Part shown: positions 19,086-27,225 of the stretch, in pieces | How positions within the stretch are numbered: the stretch's first letter is position 1 | Layout of the letters: each line of letters opens with the position of its first letter | Assembly (NCBI RefSeq): GCF_014083865.1 | Contig: NZ_JACEFA010000001.1 | Location: 248,001 to 312,000, forward strand | From: Paraliobacillus salinarum | GTDB lineage: Bacteria; Bacillota; Bacilli; Bacillales; Amphibacillaceae | DNA: 64,000 bases | Direction: 5' to 3' | Translations under genes and position numbers: made by a program | The notes under the pieces: generated by a model | Told to the model about the DNA's origin: nothing | The model's input: the letters and a program-made list of their open reading frames with translations, nothing else | Database searches by the model: none

Positions 19086-19856
19086 TTAAGTTTCCTCACT
19101 TATGACTTTATCAATCTCACTTTTTAAATGAACCATAATCTGTGATTCAAGCTTGATCATTTGTTCTTTATGCTTTTCTCTAGGGCGTGGAATATCTATT
19201 TTTATATCTGTTAAAATAACTCCTGGTTGTGTACCCATGACTATCACACGATCAGACAATTTGATTGATTCAGTGATGCTATGGGTGATAAAGATAATAG
19301 TCTTCTTTGTATCTCGCCATATATGTTCAAGCTGCACGTGCAATCTAGAACGTGTTTGTTCATCTAACGCCCCGAAAGGTTCATCCATTAACAATAAACT
19401 AGGATTCATTACTAACGCTCTAGCTATTGCAACTCTTTGCTGCATGCCGCCAGATATTTCGTGTGGGTAATGGTGTGCATACTTTGATAATTGAACCATT
19501 TTTAAATAGTTGTTTGCCAATTCGTTAGCAGTTTTTTTACTATGTTCTTTTTTTATAGGAAAGATCACATTTTCAATAACGGTAAGCCAGGGGAATAAAG
19601 CTGGTTCCTGAAAAACCATCCCACGATCTTTGCCTGGGTGGATAATGCGATTGCCCTGTACTTCAACCGTGCCAGAAGTTGACGGTGTTAACCCTGCTAT
19701 AATTGACAATAAGGTAGATTTACCGCAACCAGATGGACCAAGAATAGAAATAAATTCCCCTTCGTCTGCTGAAAAGGAAATATCCTTTAACACCGTACTT
19801 AATTGTTTTTCAGGAGTGTAGAATTGTTTATTTAGTTTATCAATGGTTAAAAACAT
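19086..19856 (-). CDS. ABC importer ATPase (SsuB/TauB type)
   Basis: The 256 residues form a nucleotide-binding subunit with Walker A GPSGCGKST (residues 40-48), signature ISGGMQQR, Walker B LLLMDEPFGALD and switch His in IFITHSITES. It energises the permease encoded next. I chose ATG at 19856 (GAGGTG eight bases upstream) over the GTG at 19865. It is the first gene of the operon. Confidence 0.92.
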   Translation of the reverse strand: MFLTIDKLNKQFYTPEKQLSTVLKDISFSADEGEFISILGPSGCGKSTLLSIIAGLTPSTSGTVEVQGNRIIHPGKDRGMVFQEPALFPWLTVIENVIFPIKKEHSKKTANELANNYLKMVQLSKYAHHYPHEISGGMQQRVAIARALVMNPSLLLMDEPFGALDEQTRSRLHVQLEHIWRDTKKTIIFITHSITESIKLSDRVIVMGTQPGVILTDIKIDIPRPREKHKEQMIKLESQIMVHLKSEIDKVISEET

Positions 19857-19891
19857 ATGAACCACACCTCGTTTAGTAACTTTAATTCATT

Positions 19892-19914
19892 ATTCCTATT
19901 TGTTTAATCGGAAT
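19892..19914 (-). promoter_or_regulatory. Candidate CymR-type operator upstream of the ABC importer
   Basis: An inverted repeat ATTCC (19892-19896) and GGAAT (19910-19914) is separated by 13 bases. It lies about 35 nt before the ATPase start and downstream of a TTGACA on the minus strand (19946-19951). It resembles the ATTCC...GGAAT arrangement of CymR sites that control sulfur genes in Bacillus. Assignment is inference. Confidence 0.35.
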
Positions 19915-19967
19915 TTAAATAAAGGTTACCTTATGATGTGATTCATTGTCAATAGGAAATACAGAAT

Positions 19968-20423
19968 TTACTGAAAATTAGTTAAAATGTCTATGAAAGC
20001 CTGTCTGAATTGGTTTTTATCTTCTTGCGTGAGAGGCTTGGGTCCTTTTGTTTTCATTTTCTTCTTTCTAGCCTGTGCATTTTGATATCGAACTTCCAAC
20101 AAATAATCGATATTCTCTTGTGTATAGATAAATCCTTTATGGTGTAATACATACGCATTTTTTTCTAGAGCTAAAGAGGCTAAGCCATAATCTTGTGTAA
20201 TAACTAAATCATTTGGACGAAGCATGGATAGAATTCGATAATCAGCCGCTTCACGTTCGGAATCAACATAGATAGAAGTAACTCCATCTGGATCATCTTG
20301 TGTTGAAAAGTGAGCATAACTTTTTACCAAATACACAGGAATATTGTTAGGAATTGCTATTTCAATAATAATTTCTTTTACAGGACAAGCATCAGCATCT
20401 ACATATATTTTCATTTTACTCAA
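19968..20423 (-). CDS. yqxD: YaiI/YqxD family protein (DUF188)
   Basis: The 151-residue cytoplasmic protein starts MKIYVDADACPVKEIIIEIA (after two extra residues). It carries VTQDYGLASLAL-like ITQDYGLAS and RQKNAQARKKKMKTKGPKPL-like C-terminal basic residues, characteristic of the DUF188 family with a PIN-like acidic core. Function is unknown; nuclease-like folds have been suggested for the family. It reads away from cvfB and stands alone. Confidence 0.9.
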   Translation of the reverse strand: MSKMKIYVDADACPVKEIIIEIAIPNNIPVYLVKSYAHFSTQDDPDGVTSIYVDSEREAADYRILSMLRPNDLVITQDYGLASLALEKNAYVLHHKGFIYTQENIDYLLEVRYQNAQARKKKMKTKGPKPLTQEDKNQFRQAFIDILTNFQ

Positions 20424-20514
20424 CCTTTACTAGATAATTGTTATTTTCTATTTTATCAGAGTGTAGCTTCGGTTATAATAACATTTAGACGATGGATTAG
20501 AAAGAAGGGTAAAG

Positions 20515-21372
20515 ATGAATAAATTAGCAGCAGGTCAAATCGTTACATTAGACGCAGTAAGTGAAGATGAGACTTCTTTTATATTATCAAATGGAATCGA
20601 TCAAGTGTTATATAATAAAAAGCTTAACGAACAAGAATTGGAACTGAACGAAAGTTACGAAGTTTTTCTCTATCAAGAAAGAAATCAATTATATGCATCA
20701 ACTTCAATTCCAAATGTAAGATTAGATGTGTTTGATTGGGCAGTAGTAACAAAAGTACAACCAGATTTAGGTGTGTTTGTCGATATAGGTACTTGTGTAA
20801 ATATCCTAGTTTCTAGTGATGATTTACCTGTGTTTAAGACGGTATGGCCTGACATTGGTGATGAGTTATATGTTATTTTAGATTTAGATAAAAAGGGTAG
20901 ACTACTTGCTAAACCTGTAGCAGAAAATGATTTTGAAGGTACATGGGATACTGCGCCTGAAACACTATTAGATAAAGATATCGAAGGTCGAATTTTTAGA
21001 ACGGATAGGGAAGGCGCAGTACTAATAACAGAAGATGGTTATCGAGGATTTATCCATCATACAGAAAGAAAAGTAGAACCACGATTAGGTCAATGGATCA
21101 ATGGTCGCGTAATTGCTGTAAAAGAAGATGGCACATTAAATGTTTCTCTTCGTCCTCGAAGAAAAGAAGCGAGACAAACGGATGCGGCTGTCATTTTGCA
21201 ATATTTAGTTGATCATAATGGCGAAATGTCTTTAACCGATAAGACTGACCCAGAAACGATCTATCAAACATTTCACATTAGTAAAGCTGCTTTCAAACGG
21301 GCATTAGGTAAACTAATGAAAGACAAAAAAATTGAGCAAGTAGACGGAAAAACACGTTTATTGAATGAATAA
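20515..21372 (+). CDS. cvfB: CvfB family S1 RNA-binding protein (YitL-like)
   Basis: The 285 residues contain S1-like modules. The best stretch is FDWAVVTKVQPDLGVFVDIG and the next is EGRIFRTDREGAVLITEDGYRGFIH. A winged-helix C-terminus (ILQYLVDHNGEMSLTDKTDPETIYQTF) follows. This is the order of CvfB, an RNA-binding regulator affecting virulence factors in Staphylococcus; the role in Bacillaceae is unclear. ATG at 20515 follows AAGAAGGG. It is a single gene closed by a bidirectional terminator. Confidence 0.9.
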   Translation: MNKLAAGQIVTLDAVSEDETSFILSNGIDQVLYNKKLNEQELELNESYEVFLYQERNQLYASTSIPNVRLDVFDWAVVTKVQPDLGVFVDIGTCVNILVSSDDLPVFKTVWPDIGDELYVILDLDKKGRLLAKPVAENDFEGTWDTAPETLLDKDIEGRIFRTDREGAVLITEDGYRGFIHHTERKVEPRLGQWINGRVIAVKEDGTLNVSLRPRRKEARQTDAAVILQYLVDHNGEMSLTDKTDPETIYQTFHISKAAFKRALGKLMKDKKIEQVDGKTRLLNE

Positions 21373-21375
21373 ATA

Positions 21376-21421
21376 AAATAGAAGGATGGTTTACTACAAA
21401 AAGTAATCCATCCTTCTATTT
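21376..21421. terminator. Bidirectional terminator between cvfB and dapA
   Basis: A 14-bp perfect outer stem (21376-21389 and 21408-21421) with additional inner pairing lies between convergent genes. Confidence 0.85.
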
Positions 21422-21423
21422 AT

Positions 21424-22311
21424 CTAAACAACTTGTGCTTGTTTATTTAAATGTAACGTATCTGCCAGATTTGCACGTTCTTCATCAGTTAATGGAATCA
21501 ACGGTAAGCGAACACTACCTACATTTATACCAATCATACATAATGCCTCTTTTACCGGCGTTGGATTCGGTGCAGAAAATAAAGCTTTCATTGTTGGCAA
21601 TAGTTGTTGATGAATCAAGCTAGCTTGTCTTGGATCACCATTCATGTAGCTAGTGATCATTCGCTGCATGTCAGTACCTACAATATGTGATGAAACAGAA
21701 ACAACACCGCGACCACCAATAGCCAACACAGGTAAAGTTAAACTATCATCACCACTGTACAAGTCAAAATTATCATCTGTTTCGTGAATGATTGAAGTCA
21801 TCATGTCTAAGTTCCCACTAGCTTCTTTAATAGAAGTGATATTTTCTATTTTAGATAATCGAATAATCGTTTCTACCGACATCCCAACAGCACTTCTTCC
21901 TGGAATATTATAAAGCATCAAAGGTAAACAAGTTGCTTCAGCAATTGTTTTAAAATGTTGATACATCCCTTCTTGAGATGGCTTATTATAATATGGCGTT
22001 ACCAACATGACACCATCCACGCCCATTGCTTCAGCTTTCTTAGTAAGAATGATCGATGCTTGCGTATTATTGGATCCTGTTCCAGCTATGACAGGTATGC
22101 GCTTGTTAACGTATTGAACGACAAAACGTATGAAATCGACTTTTTCATCTTCAGTTAAAGTAGGTGATTCTCCAGTAGTTCCTGTTATAATAATTCCTTC
22201 TGTTCCATTCTGAATCAAATGGTTAATGACTTCCTTCGTTTTTTCATAATTGATGTTCCCATTATAATCAAATGGGGTGACCATAGCGGTTAATAATCGA
22301 CCAAATTGCAT
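21424..22311 (-). CDS. dapA: 4-hydroxy-tetrahydrodipicolinate synthase
   Basis: DapA condenses pyruvate and aspartate semialdehyde on the lysine/diaminopimelate/dipicolinate route. The 295-residue TIM-barrel aldolase shows GTTGESPTLTEDEK, VTPYYNKPSQEGMYQHF, LYNIPGRSAVG and the Schiff-base lysine in ITSIKEASGN. ATG at 22311 is preceded by AGAGGTGG; the GTG at 22320 lies inside that site. It is monocistronic behind a lysine riboswitch, unlike the asd-dapG-dapA operon of B. subtilis. Confidence 0.96.
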   Translation of the reverse strand: MQFGRLLTAMVTPFDYNGNINYEKTKEVINHLIQNGTEGIIITGTTGESPTLTEDEKVDFIRFVVQYVNKRIPVIAGTGSNNTQASIILTKKAEAMGVDGVMLVTPYYNKPSQEGMYQHFKTIAEATCLPLMLYNIPGRSAVGMSVETIIRLSKIENITSIKEASGNLDMMTSIIHETDDNFDLYSGDDSLTLPVLAIGGRGVVSVSSHIVGTDMQRMITSYMNGDPRQASLIHQQLLPTMKALFSAPNPTPVKEALCMIGINVGSVRLPLIPLTDEERANLADTLHLNKQAQVV

Positions 22312-22320
22312 GTAATCCAC

Positions 22321-22368
22321 CTCTATTCATATTTTTGAGAAAGTAACCTGTTACGGGTTTGAATAGAG
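22321..22368 (-). promoter_or_regulatory. Hairpin sequestering the dapA ribosome-binding site
   Basis: In the dapA mRNA a perfect 9-bp stem pairs 22360-22368 with 22321-22329. The 3' arm contains AGAGG of the ribosome-binding site. A small inner stem AACC/GGTT lies in the loop. It is downstream of the riboswitch terminator, so it could act only on read-through transcripts. Confidence 0.5.
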
Positions 22369-22380
22369 CGTATCTCATCA

Positions 22381-22412
22381 TAAAAAATACAGCGACGAAG
22401 GGCTCGTCGCTG
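22381..22412 (-). terminator. Riboswitch-controlled terminator before dapA
   Basis: In mRNA sense, a 9-bp stem CAGCGACGA/TCGTCGCTG is followed by T6 (complement of 22382-22387). It is the expression platform of the lysine riboswitch. GCATCA just after the aptamer can pair with TGATGC immediately before the stem as an alternative fold. Confidence 0.8.
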
Positions 22413-22439
22413 CATCAATTTTGAATAGTTATGATGCGT

Positions 22440-22618
22440 GAGATAGCCCTCCATACAGTAAATCATTACTATATGACAGTACTGTATTTGTTCAATAGCA
22501 GTACCAGTGAATAAAAAGATGAACATTTATCCACTTCGGCAAATTTCCCTTTCTGCTTTAATCCCTAGCGTTCATCCGCTTCATAAAGCATACTAATGAC
22601 ATTTGCACCTCTATGCTC
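22440..22618 (-). promoter_or_regulatory. Lysine riboswitch (L-box) upstream of dapA
   Basis: Read on the minus strand it contains AGAGGTGC, an AGTA element, GGGAAATTTGCCGAAG, CTGGTACTG with CAGTACTGTCA, and a closing GGAGGGCTATCTC. The ends GAG-CATAG and CTATCTC pair as P1. These are the conserved parts of the lysine aptamer. Lysine binding would end transcription before dapA. Confidence 0.93.
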
Positions 22619-22657
22619 ACTTCAATTTATAATTGAAGTTATAGAAATATTATTCAC

Positions 22658-22686
22658 ACCATATCAAAAATGTAGAGGGGTTGCAA
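22658..22686 (-). promoter_or_regulatory. Promoter of the dapA leader
   Basis: On the minus strand TTGCAA (22681-22686) and TATGGT (22658-22663) are 17 bp apart, about 40 bases upstream of the aptamer. Confidence 0.5.
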
Positions 22687-22758
22687 GCGTTCGACAAAAA
22701 TTATTCAGAATAAAACATATAATTTTTATTAAAGTTTATCGAATTATGTGCATTTAGA

Positions 22759-22787
22759 TTGACAATACATTGATTTCTAAATACAAT
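22759..22787 (+). promoter_or_regulatory. Promoter of the IDEAL-domain gene
   Basis: TTGACA (22759-22764), a 17-bp spacer and TACAAT (22782-22787) give a near-consensus sigma-A promoter. It leaves a leader of about 100 nt. Confidence 0.75.
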
Positions 22788-22897
22788 ATAGCGTAACTAT
22801 TCATAATTTTTAGTTAAATTACTTATAACTATATTAATAGTCTTTAAATTCTATGGCATGCTGAATAGTTGTTATTATAAAAAGGTGGTGGCGTTAG

Positions 22898-23272
22898 ATG
22901 GAAATAAATCAAAATATAAGCCTTCAAATTGGTGATTGGGTTAGGGCGAAATCAAGTAAAGGGATTTTGATGCATGGATTTGTTGAAAAAAATGAATTAG
23001 ATCATAATGTTGTCCAGCTACGCGTCGTTGCTAGTGATAATAAGATGTTGACTGGTCAAAGTATTCAAATTAACCAATCCAAAATTAATCGACTAAGTAG
23101 TGATTTTTCAAAAACGGAAAACCAACTAAATGCATTAATTGACATAGCGCTTGAAACTCGAGATGAAGATTGGTTTCATGACTTAGTTTCCCAACTAAAC
23201 AAATTAAAAAGAACGAAGGAAAAAAATATACTAGATACTAATTATAAAACAAATGCTTGTGAAACAGACTAA
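22898..23272 (+). CDS. IDEAL-domain protein
   Basis: The 124-residue hydrophilic protein has an N-terminal beta-rich part (IGDWVRAKSSKGILMHGFVEK, about 11-31). The stretch ALIDIALETRDEDWFHDL (about 89-106) matches the short IDEAL motif found C-terminally in several Bacillus proteins such as YpiB. Function is unknown; the motif is thought to be a peptide-interaction element. ATG at 22898 follows AAAGGTGG. It has a strong promoter and a terminator some 290 nt after the stop, with a repeat element in between. Confidence 0.7.
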   Translation: MEINQNISLQIGDWVRAKSSKGILMHGFVEKNELDHNVVQLRVVASDNKMLTGQSIQINQSKINRLSSDFSKTENQLNALIDIALETRDEDWFHDLVSQLNKLKRTKEKNILDTNYKTNACETD

Positions 23273-23356
23273 CGTATGGTTATAAGAGACTGGGACAAAA
23301 CAAGATTTCTCAATAGAAAATCCGAACTTTTATTTTAATTAAGAAGAACAAACACC

Positions 23357-23539
23357 GCTGTGGAAATATACTCTCTTTCCGCAGGTACGGCTTCAGCTAA
23401 CTCATTAAAGCAAAAAGCGCTTTAATGAGTGGATCTTCAGCTCGCGCTGTTCCTGCAGGACAAGGAACGCTTCGGCAGCGATACATCGCACGAAGAAAAT
23501 AGTTCTTTATTTTCGAGGAGTATCGTATATTTCCACAGC
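23357..23539. repeat. 183-bp element with perfect 15-bp terminal inverted repeats
   Basis: GCTGTGGAAATATAC at 23357-23371 is exactly inverted at 23525-23539. Inside is a hairpin (11-bp arms at 23401-23411 and 23419-23429) and a GC-richer stretch (CTCGCGCTGTTCCTGCAGGAC) unlike the surrounding AT-rich DNA. No ORF fits. It resembles the interspersed palindromic repeats scattered in Bacillaceae genomes. It lies within the IDEAL gene's 3' untranslated region and makes up most of this 474-base gap. Confidence 0.65.
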
Positions 23540-23556
23540 TAATATATTTGCTCAAA

Positions 23557-23601
23557 AAAAACGGATAATGATCCTTAAATAAGGTATTATTATCCGTTTT
23601 C
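23557..23601 (+). terminator. Terminator upstream of htpG
   Basis: AAAACGGATAAT and ATTATCCGTTTT form the base of a stem of about 19 bp with a small internal mismatch and a CCTT-AAAT-AAGG tip. A-run and T-run flank it. Confidence 0.75.
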
Positions 23602-23649
23602 TAATGATTTTTATTTAGTTTTGCACTAACCTCTTGTTATAGCTTTGAA

Positions 23650-23712
23650 TTGACACTTGCTTTTATATATGATAAATAAATAGTGTTAGCACTCTATTGA
23701 ACTGACTGCTAA
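23650..23712 (+). promoter_or_regulatory. htpG promoter with CIRCE-like HrcA operator
   Basis: TTGACA (23650-23655) and TAAATA (23673-23678) are 17 bp apart. At the start point lies TTAGCACTC (23686-23694), nine bases, then GACTGCTAA (23704-23712). This is CIRCE (TTAGCACTC-N9-GAGTGCTAA) with a single mismatch. Confidence 0.85.
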
Positions 23713-23746
23713 AAAAGATCTATTTAAATAAGAGAGGAGCATAAAT

Positions 23747-25624
23747 ATGCCACAAAAACAATTTGAAGCAGAGTCCAAAAGACTATTAGAAATGATGATT
23801 AATTCTATTTATTCACAACGAGAAGTTTTTCTTCGTGAATTAATTTCCAATGCTAGTGATGCGATTGATAAGCTCTATTACAAGGCACTAACGGATGATT
23901 CTCTTACATTTAACACAGAAGACTATTACATAAAAGTAAGTGCTGATAAAGAGTCCCGCACCTTAACGGTTACTGATACAGGAATCGGGATGACAGAGGA
24001 AGAGCTAATAGACAATTTAGGTGTTATTGCAAGAAGTGGATCCTTATCCTTTAAAAAAGAAAATGAAATTAAAGATGGGCATGATATCATTGGCCAATTC
24101 GGTGTAGGATTTTATGCGGCATTTATGGTAGCAGATAAAGTAACTGTAAAGACAAAAGCCTTAAATAGTGATCAAGGATACTTATGGGAGTCTGAAGGTA
24201 CAGAAGGTTATCGTATTGAAACAATAGACAAGTCAACTACTGGAACTGAGATTGCTTTAACAATAAAAGAAAGCACAGATGAAGATGACTATGACCAATT
24301 TTTAGATGTAAATCAATTAAAATCGATTATTGTGAAATACTCCGACTTTATTCGTTATCCAATTAAAATGGATATAACCTCAACGGAACCACAAGGCGAA
24401 GGAGAGGAACCAGTTGAAGTAATTGAGGAAAAAACAGTTAATAGTATGATTCCAATTTGGAAGAAAAATAAAAATGAATTAAGTGATGAGGATTATAACC
24501 AGTTTTATACAGAAAAACATTACGGTTTTGATCAACCGCTTCAACACATCCATATCAGTGTAGACGGAAATATTCGCTATGATGCTATTTTGTATATACC
24601 TGAAAATATGCCGTACAATTACTATTCAGCAGAATATGAAAAAGGATTAGAACTATATTCTAATGGCGTACTTATTATGAACAAATCAGCAGATCTATTG
24701 CCTGATTATTTTAGTTTCGTTAAAGGATTAGTTGATTCAGAGGATCTTTCACTAAATATTTCTCGTGAAATGCTACAACATGATCGTCAACTAAAATTAA
24801 TTGCTAAAAACATTAACAAAAAAATTAAAACAGAACTACAAAAGATGTTAAAAAATGATCGAGAAAAGTACGAAAAATTTTATGATTCATTTGGACGTCA
24901 GCTGAAATACGGTGTGTATAGTGATTTTGGACAAAACAAAGAAACATTGCAAGACTTATTACTATTCTATTCTTCAAAAGAGAAAAAGCTGGTTACGTTA
25001 GCTGAATATGTAGAACGTATGCCTGAAGATCAGCCATATATTTATTATGCAACTGGTGAGACTAACGAGCGAATTGAACGTTTACCACAAACAGAAGTAG
25101 TATTAGATAAAGGATATGAAATTCTTTATTTAACAGATGATATTGATGAATTCGCTATTAAAATGTTAGCAACTTATCAAGAAAAAGAATTTAAATCTGT
25201 ATCAAGTGGTGATTTAGGATTTGAACCTGAAGAGGAAAATACAGAAGAGGAAATAAAAGAAAATAAAGCATTGTTAGATCATATGAAAGAAGTTCTAGCA
25301 AATAAGGTAAAAGACGTGCGCATTTCTAAACGATTGAAATCACATCCAGTTTGTCTAAGTAATGATGGTGACATATCTATTGAAATGGAGAAGGTATTAA
25401 ATATGATGCCTGATAATCCACAATTAAAAGCAGATAAAATTTTAGAAATTAATGTTCAACATGATGTGTTTAAAACAATGCAAGCTGCATATGAAAAAGA
25501 AGATATTCAAAAAACTGATTTACTAACCAATATATTGTATCATCAAGCATTATTAATTGAAGGACTCTCTATTGAAGATCCTGTAGAATTTTCAAATGAT
25601 GTTTGGAAAGCAATAGCTGAATAA
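23747..25624 (+). CDS. htpG: Chaperone protein HtpG (Hsp90)
   Basis: This ATP-dependent cytosolic chaperone of 625 residues has the GHKL ATPase domain ([46 protein letters not shown]). The middle domain has [10 protein letters not shown], followed by a C-terminal dimerisation domain; the length is standard for bacterial HtpG. ATG at 23747 follows GAGAGGAG. It is monocistronic with its own terminator. The CIRCE-like operator suggests control by HrcA, whereas B. subtilis htpG is regarded as class III without CIRCE. Confidence 0.97.
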   Translation: MPQKQFEAESKRLLEMMINSIYSQREVFLRELISNASDAIDKLYYKALTDDSLTFNTEDYYIKVSADKESRTLTVTDTGIGMTEEELIDNLGVIARSGSLSFKKENEIKDGHDIIGQFGVGFYAAFMVADKVTVKTKALNSDQGYLWESEGTEGYRIETIDKSTTGTEIALTIKESTDEDDYDQFLDVNQLKSIIVKYSDFIRYPIKMDITSTEPQGEGEEPVEVIEEKTVNSMIPIWKKNKNELSDEDYNQFYTEKHYGFDQPLQHIHISVDGNIRYDAILYIPENMPYNYYSAEYEKGLELYSNGVLIMNKSADLLPDYFSFVKGLVDSEDLSLNISREMLQHDRQLKLIAKNINKKIKTELQKMLKNDREKYEKFYDSFGRQLKYGVYSDFGQNKETLQDLLLFYSSKEKKLVTLAEYVERMPEDQPYIYYATGETNERIERLPQTEVVLDKGYEILYLTDDIDEFAIKMLATYQEKEFKSVSSGDLGFEPEEENTEEEIKENKALLDHMKEVLANKVKDVRISKRLKSHPVCLSNDGDISIEMEKVLNMMPDNPQLKADKILEINVQHDVFKTMQAAYEKEDIQKTDLLTNILYHQALLIEGLSIEDPVEFSNDVWKAIAE

Positions 25625-25652
25625 AAACGATAACCAAAAGTAAACTATAGAG

Positions 25653-25690
25653 AAAGACATACACGAATAATGAAGTGTAATGTCTTTTTC
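25653..25690 (+). terminator. Terminator of htpG
   Basis: Stem AAAGACATACAC (25653-25664) and GTGTAATGTCTTT (25675-25687) with one bulge is followed by T residues. Confidence 0.7.
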
Positions 25691-25762
25691 TATTTCTTTT
25701 TTTAAAACTTTTATCCATATAATTGTCACAAATACGTCACAAAATAGCCATAGAATATACAC

Positions 25763-25850
25763 AACTTTATAAACGATAAAGTTTACAATGTATAAGAGTA
25801 ACCATTCTAATCTAATAGATGTTATAATGAAATTGTTATGAATTTCACAA
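25763..25850 (+). promoter_or_regulatory. cyd operon control region: palindrome, extended -10 and Rex-like site
   Basis: An 8-bp perfect inverted repeat, AACTTTAT/ATAAAGTT, with a 5-nt spacer lies at 25763-25783. TATAAT at 25823-25828 has a TG one base upstream. TTGTTATGAATTTCACAA at 25833-25850 is half of the Rex box TTGTGAAN4TTCACAA exactly and half loosely. Redox control of cyd genes by Rex is known in Firmicutes; here it is inferred. Confidence 0.4.
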
Positions 25851-25872
25851 CTAGAAAAATGGAGGGATGAAA

Positions 25873-27225
25873 GTGGAATTTGATACGGTCCTCATGAGTA
25901 GGCTAATCACAGCAATGACTTTAGGATTTCACATTATTTTCGCCACCTTAGGAGTAGGTGTGCCATTATTTATTTCAATCGCAGAATTTATTGGTATTAA
26001 AAAGAAGGACAAACATTACACTTTATTAGCACAGCGTTGGGCTCGTGGATTTGTAATTACAGTTGCAATAGGGGTTGTAACAGGAACTGCTATTGGATTG
26101 CAATTGTCATTAGTTTGGCCGCAATTTATGCAGCTTGCTGGTAATGTAATTGCATTGCCATTATTTATGGAAGTATTTGCGTTTTTCTTTGAAGCGATCT
26201 TTTTAGGTATTTACTTATATACATGGGATCGATTCAAAAATCCATATACGCACTGGTTACTTTCTATACCTGTTTTAATAGGAGCTGGAATTTCGGCTAT
26301 ATTTATTACAACAGTAAATTCATTTATGAATACTCCGGATGGATTTTTATTGCAAAATGGTGAATTTACAGATGTAAATCCGATTGCTGCAATGTTAAAC
26401 CCATCTACACCAACAAGAGTTGCTCACGTTCTTGGCGGATCATATGTCACTGTTGCAGCAATTTTAGCAACAATAGCAGCATTCGCTTTGTTACGTAAAA
26501 AAGGAGCTGCAACATATCATAAGAAAGCTTTAAAATTAACTGTTATTTCGATGTTTATCTTTTCTATTTTAACTGCTTTAGCAGGAGATTTATCTGCAAA
26601 GTTTTTAGCAGAACACCAACCAGAAAAATTAGCAGCCGCTGAATGGCATTTTGAGACAGAAGAAAATGCTGATTTGGTATTATTCGGTTGGCTAAATGAA
26701 GATAATGAAGTAGTTGGGGAAATACGCTTACCAGGATTTCTAAGTTTCCTAGCACACGGAAACTTTTCGAGTCCAGTGATCGGTTTAGAAGAGTTTCCTG
26801 AGGATGAACAACCACCTTTATGGATTCACTACATGTTTGATTTAATGGTTTCCATAGGTTTCTTCTTATTGGCTATTTCATTTATATATCTAGTGTTTAC
26901 TTTCGTTAAAAAATGGAATGCAAATAATAAATTATTCTTATGGCTCATTGCATTGAGTGGTCCATTAGCAATGTTAGCTGTTGAATTTGGTTGGATCTAC
27001 GCAGAGGAAGGAAGACAACCATGGATTTTACGTGGTTATATGACAGTTGAGGAAGCAGCAACATCATCTCCTTATATTACGCATATGTTCTTCTTATTCT
27101 TGTTACTGTATATTGTATTAGGTACATTATGTGTGGTTACGTTGCGCAAACTATTTAAAAATAATCCAGCTGAGGTAGAACTAGAAAAACGTTACCCTGC
27201 ATTTGAGAAGGGAGAATCAGAGTAA
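25873..27225 (+). CDS. cydA: Cytochrome bd-type quinol oxidase subunit I
   Basis: This is the membrane quinol oxidase subunit that carries the haems. The 450 residues have many membrane segments, with GFHIIFATLGVGVPLFISIAE at the N-terminus, LPLFMEVFAFFFEAIFLGIYL and the quinol-site E-x-GRQPWIL (EEGRQPWIL). Sequence and short Q-loop resemble the YthA/CIO branch more than classical CydA. The start is GTG at 25873: GGAGGG directly abuts the ATG at 25867, so that codon lacks spacing. It is the first gene of cydABDC. Confidence 0.9.
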   Translation: MEFDTVLMSRLITAMTLGFHIIFATLGVGVPLFISIAEFIGIKKKDKHYTLLAQRWARGFVITVAIGVVTGTAIGLQLSLVWPQFMQLAGNVIALPLFMEVFAFFFEAIFLGIYLYTWDRFKNPYTHWLLSIPVLIGAGISAIFITTVNSFMNTPDGFLLQNGEFTDVNPIAAMLNPSTPTRVAHVLGGSYVTVAAILATIAAFALLRKKGAATYHKKALKLTVISMFIFSILTALAGDLSAKFLAEHQPEKLAAAEWHFETEENADLVLFGWLNEDNEVVGEIRLPGFLSFLAHGNFSSPVIGLEEFPEDEQPPLWIHYMFDLMVSIGFFLLAISFIYLVFTFVKKWNANNKLFLWLIALSGPLAMLAVEFGWIYAEEGRQPWILRGYMTVEEAATSSPYITHMFFLFLLLYIVLGTLCVVTLRKLFKNNPAEVELEKRYPAFEKGESE

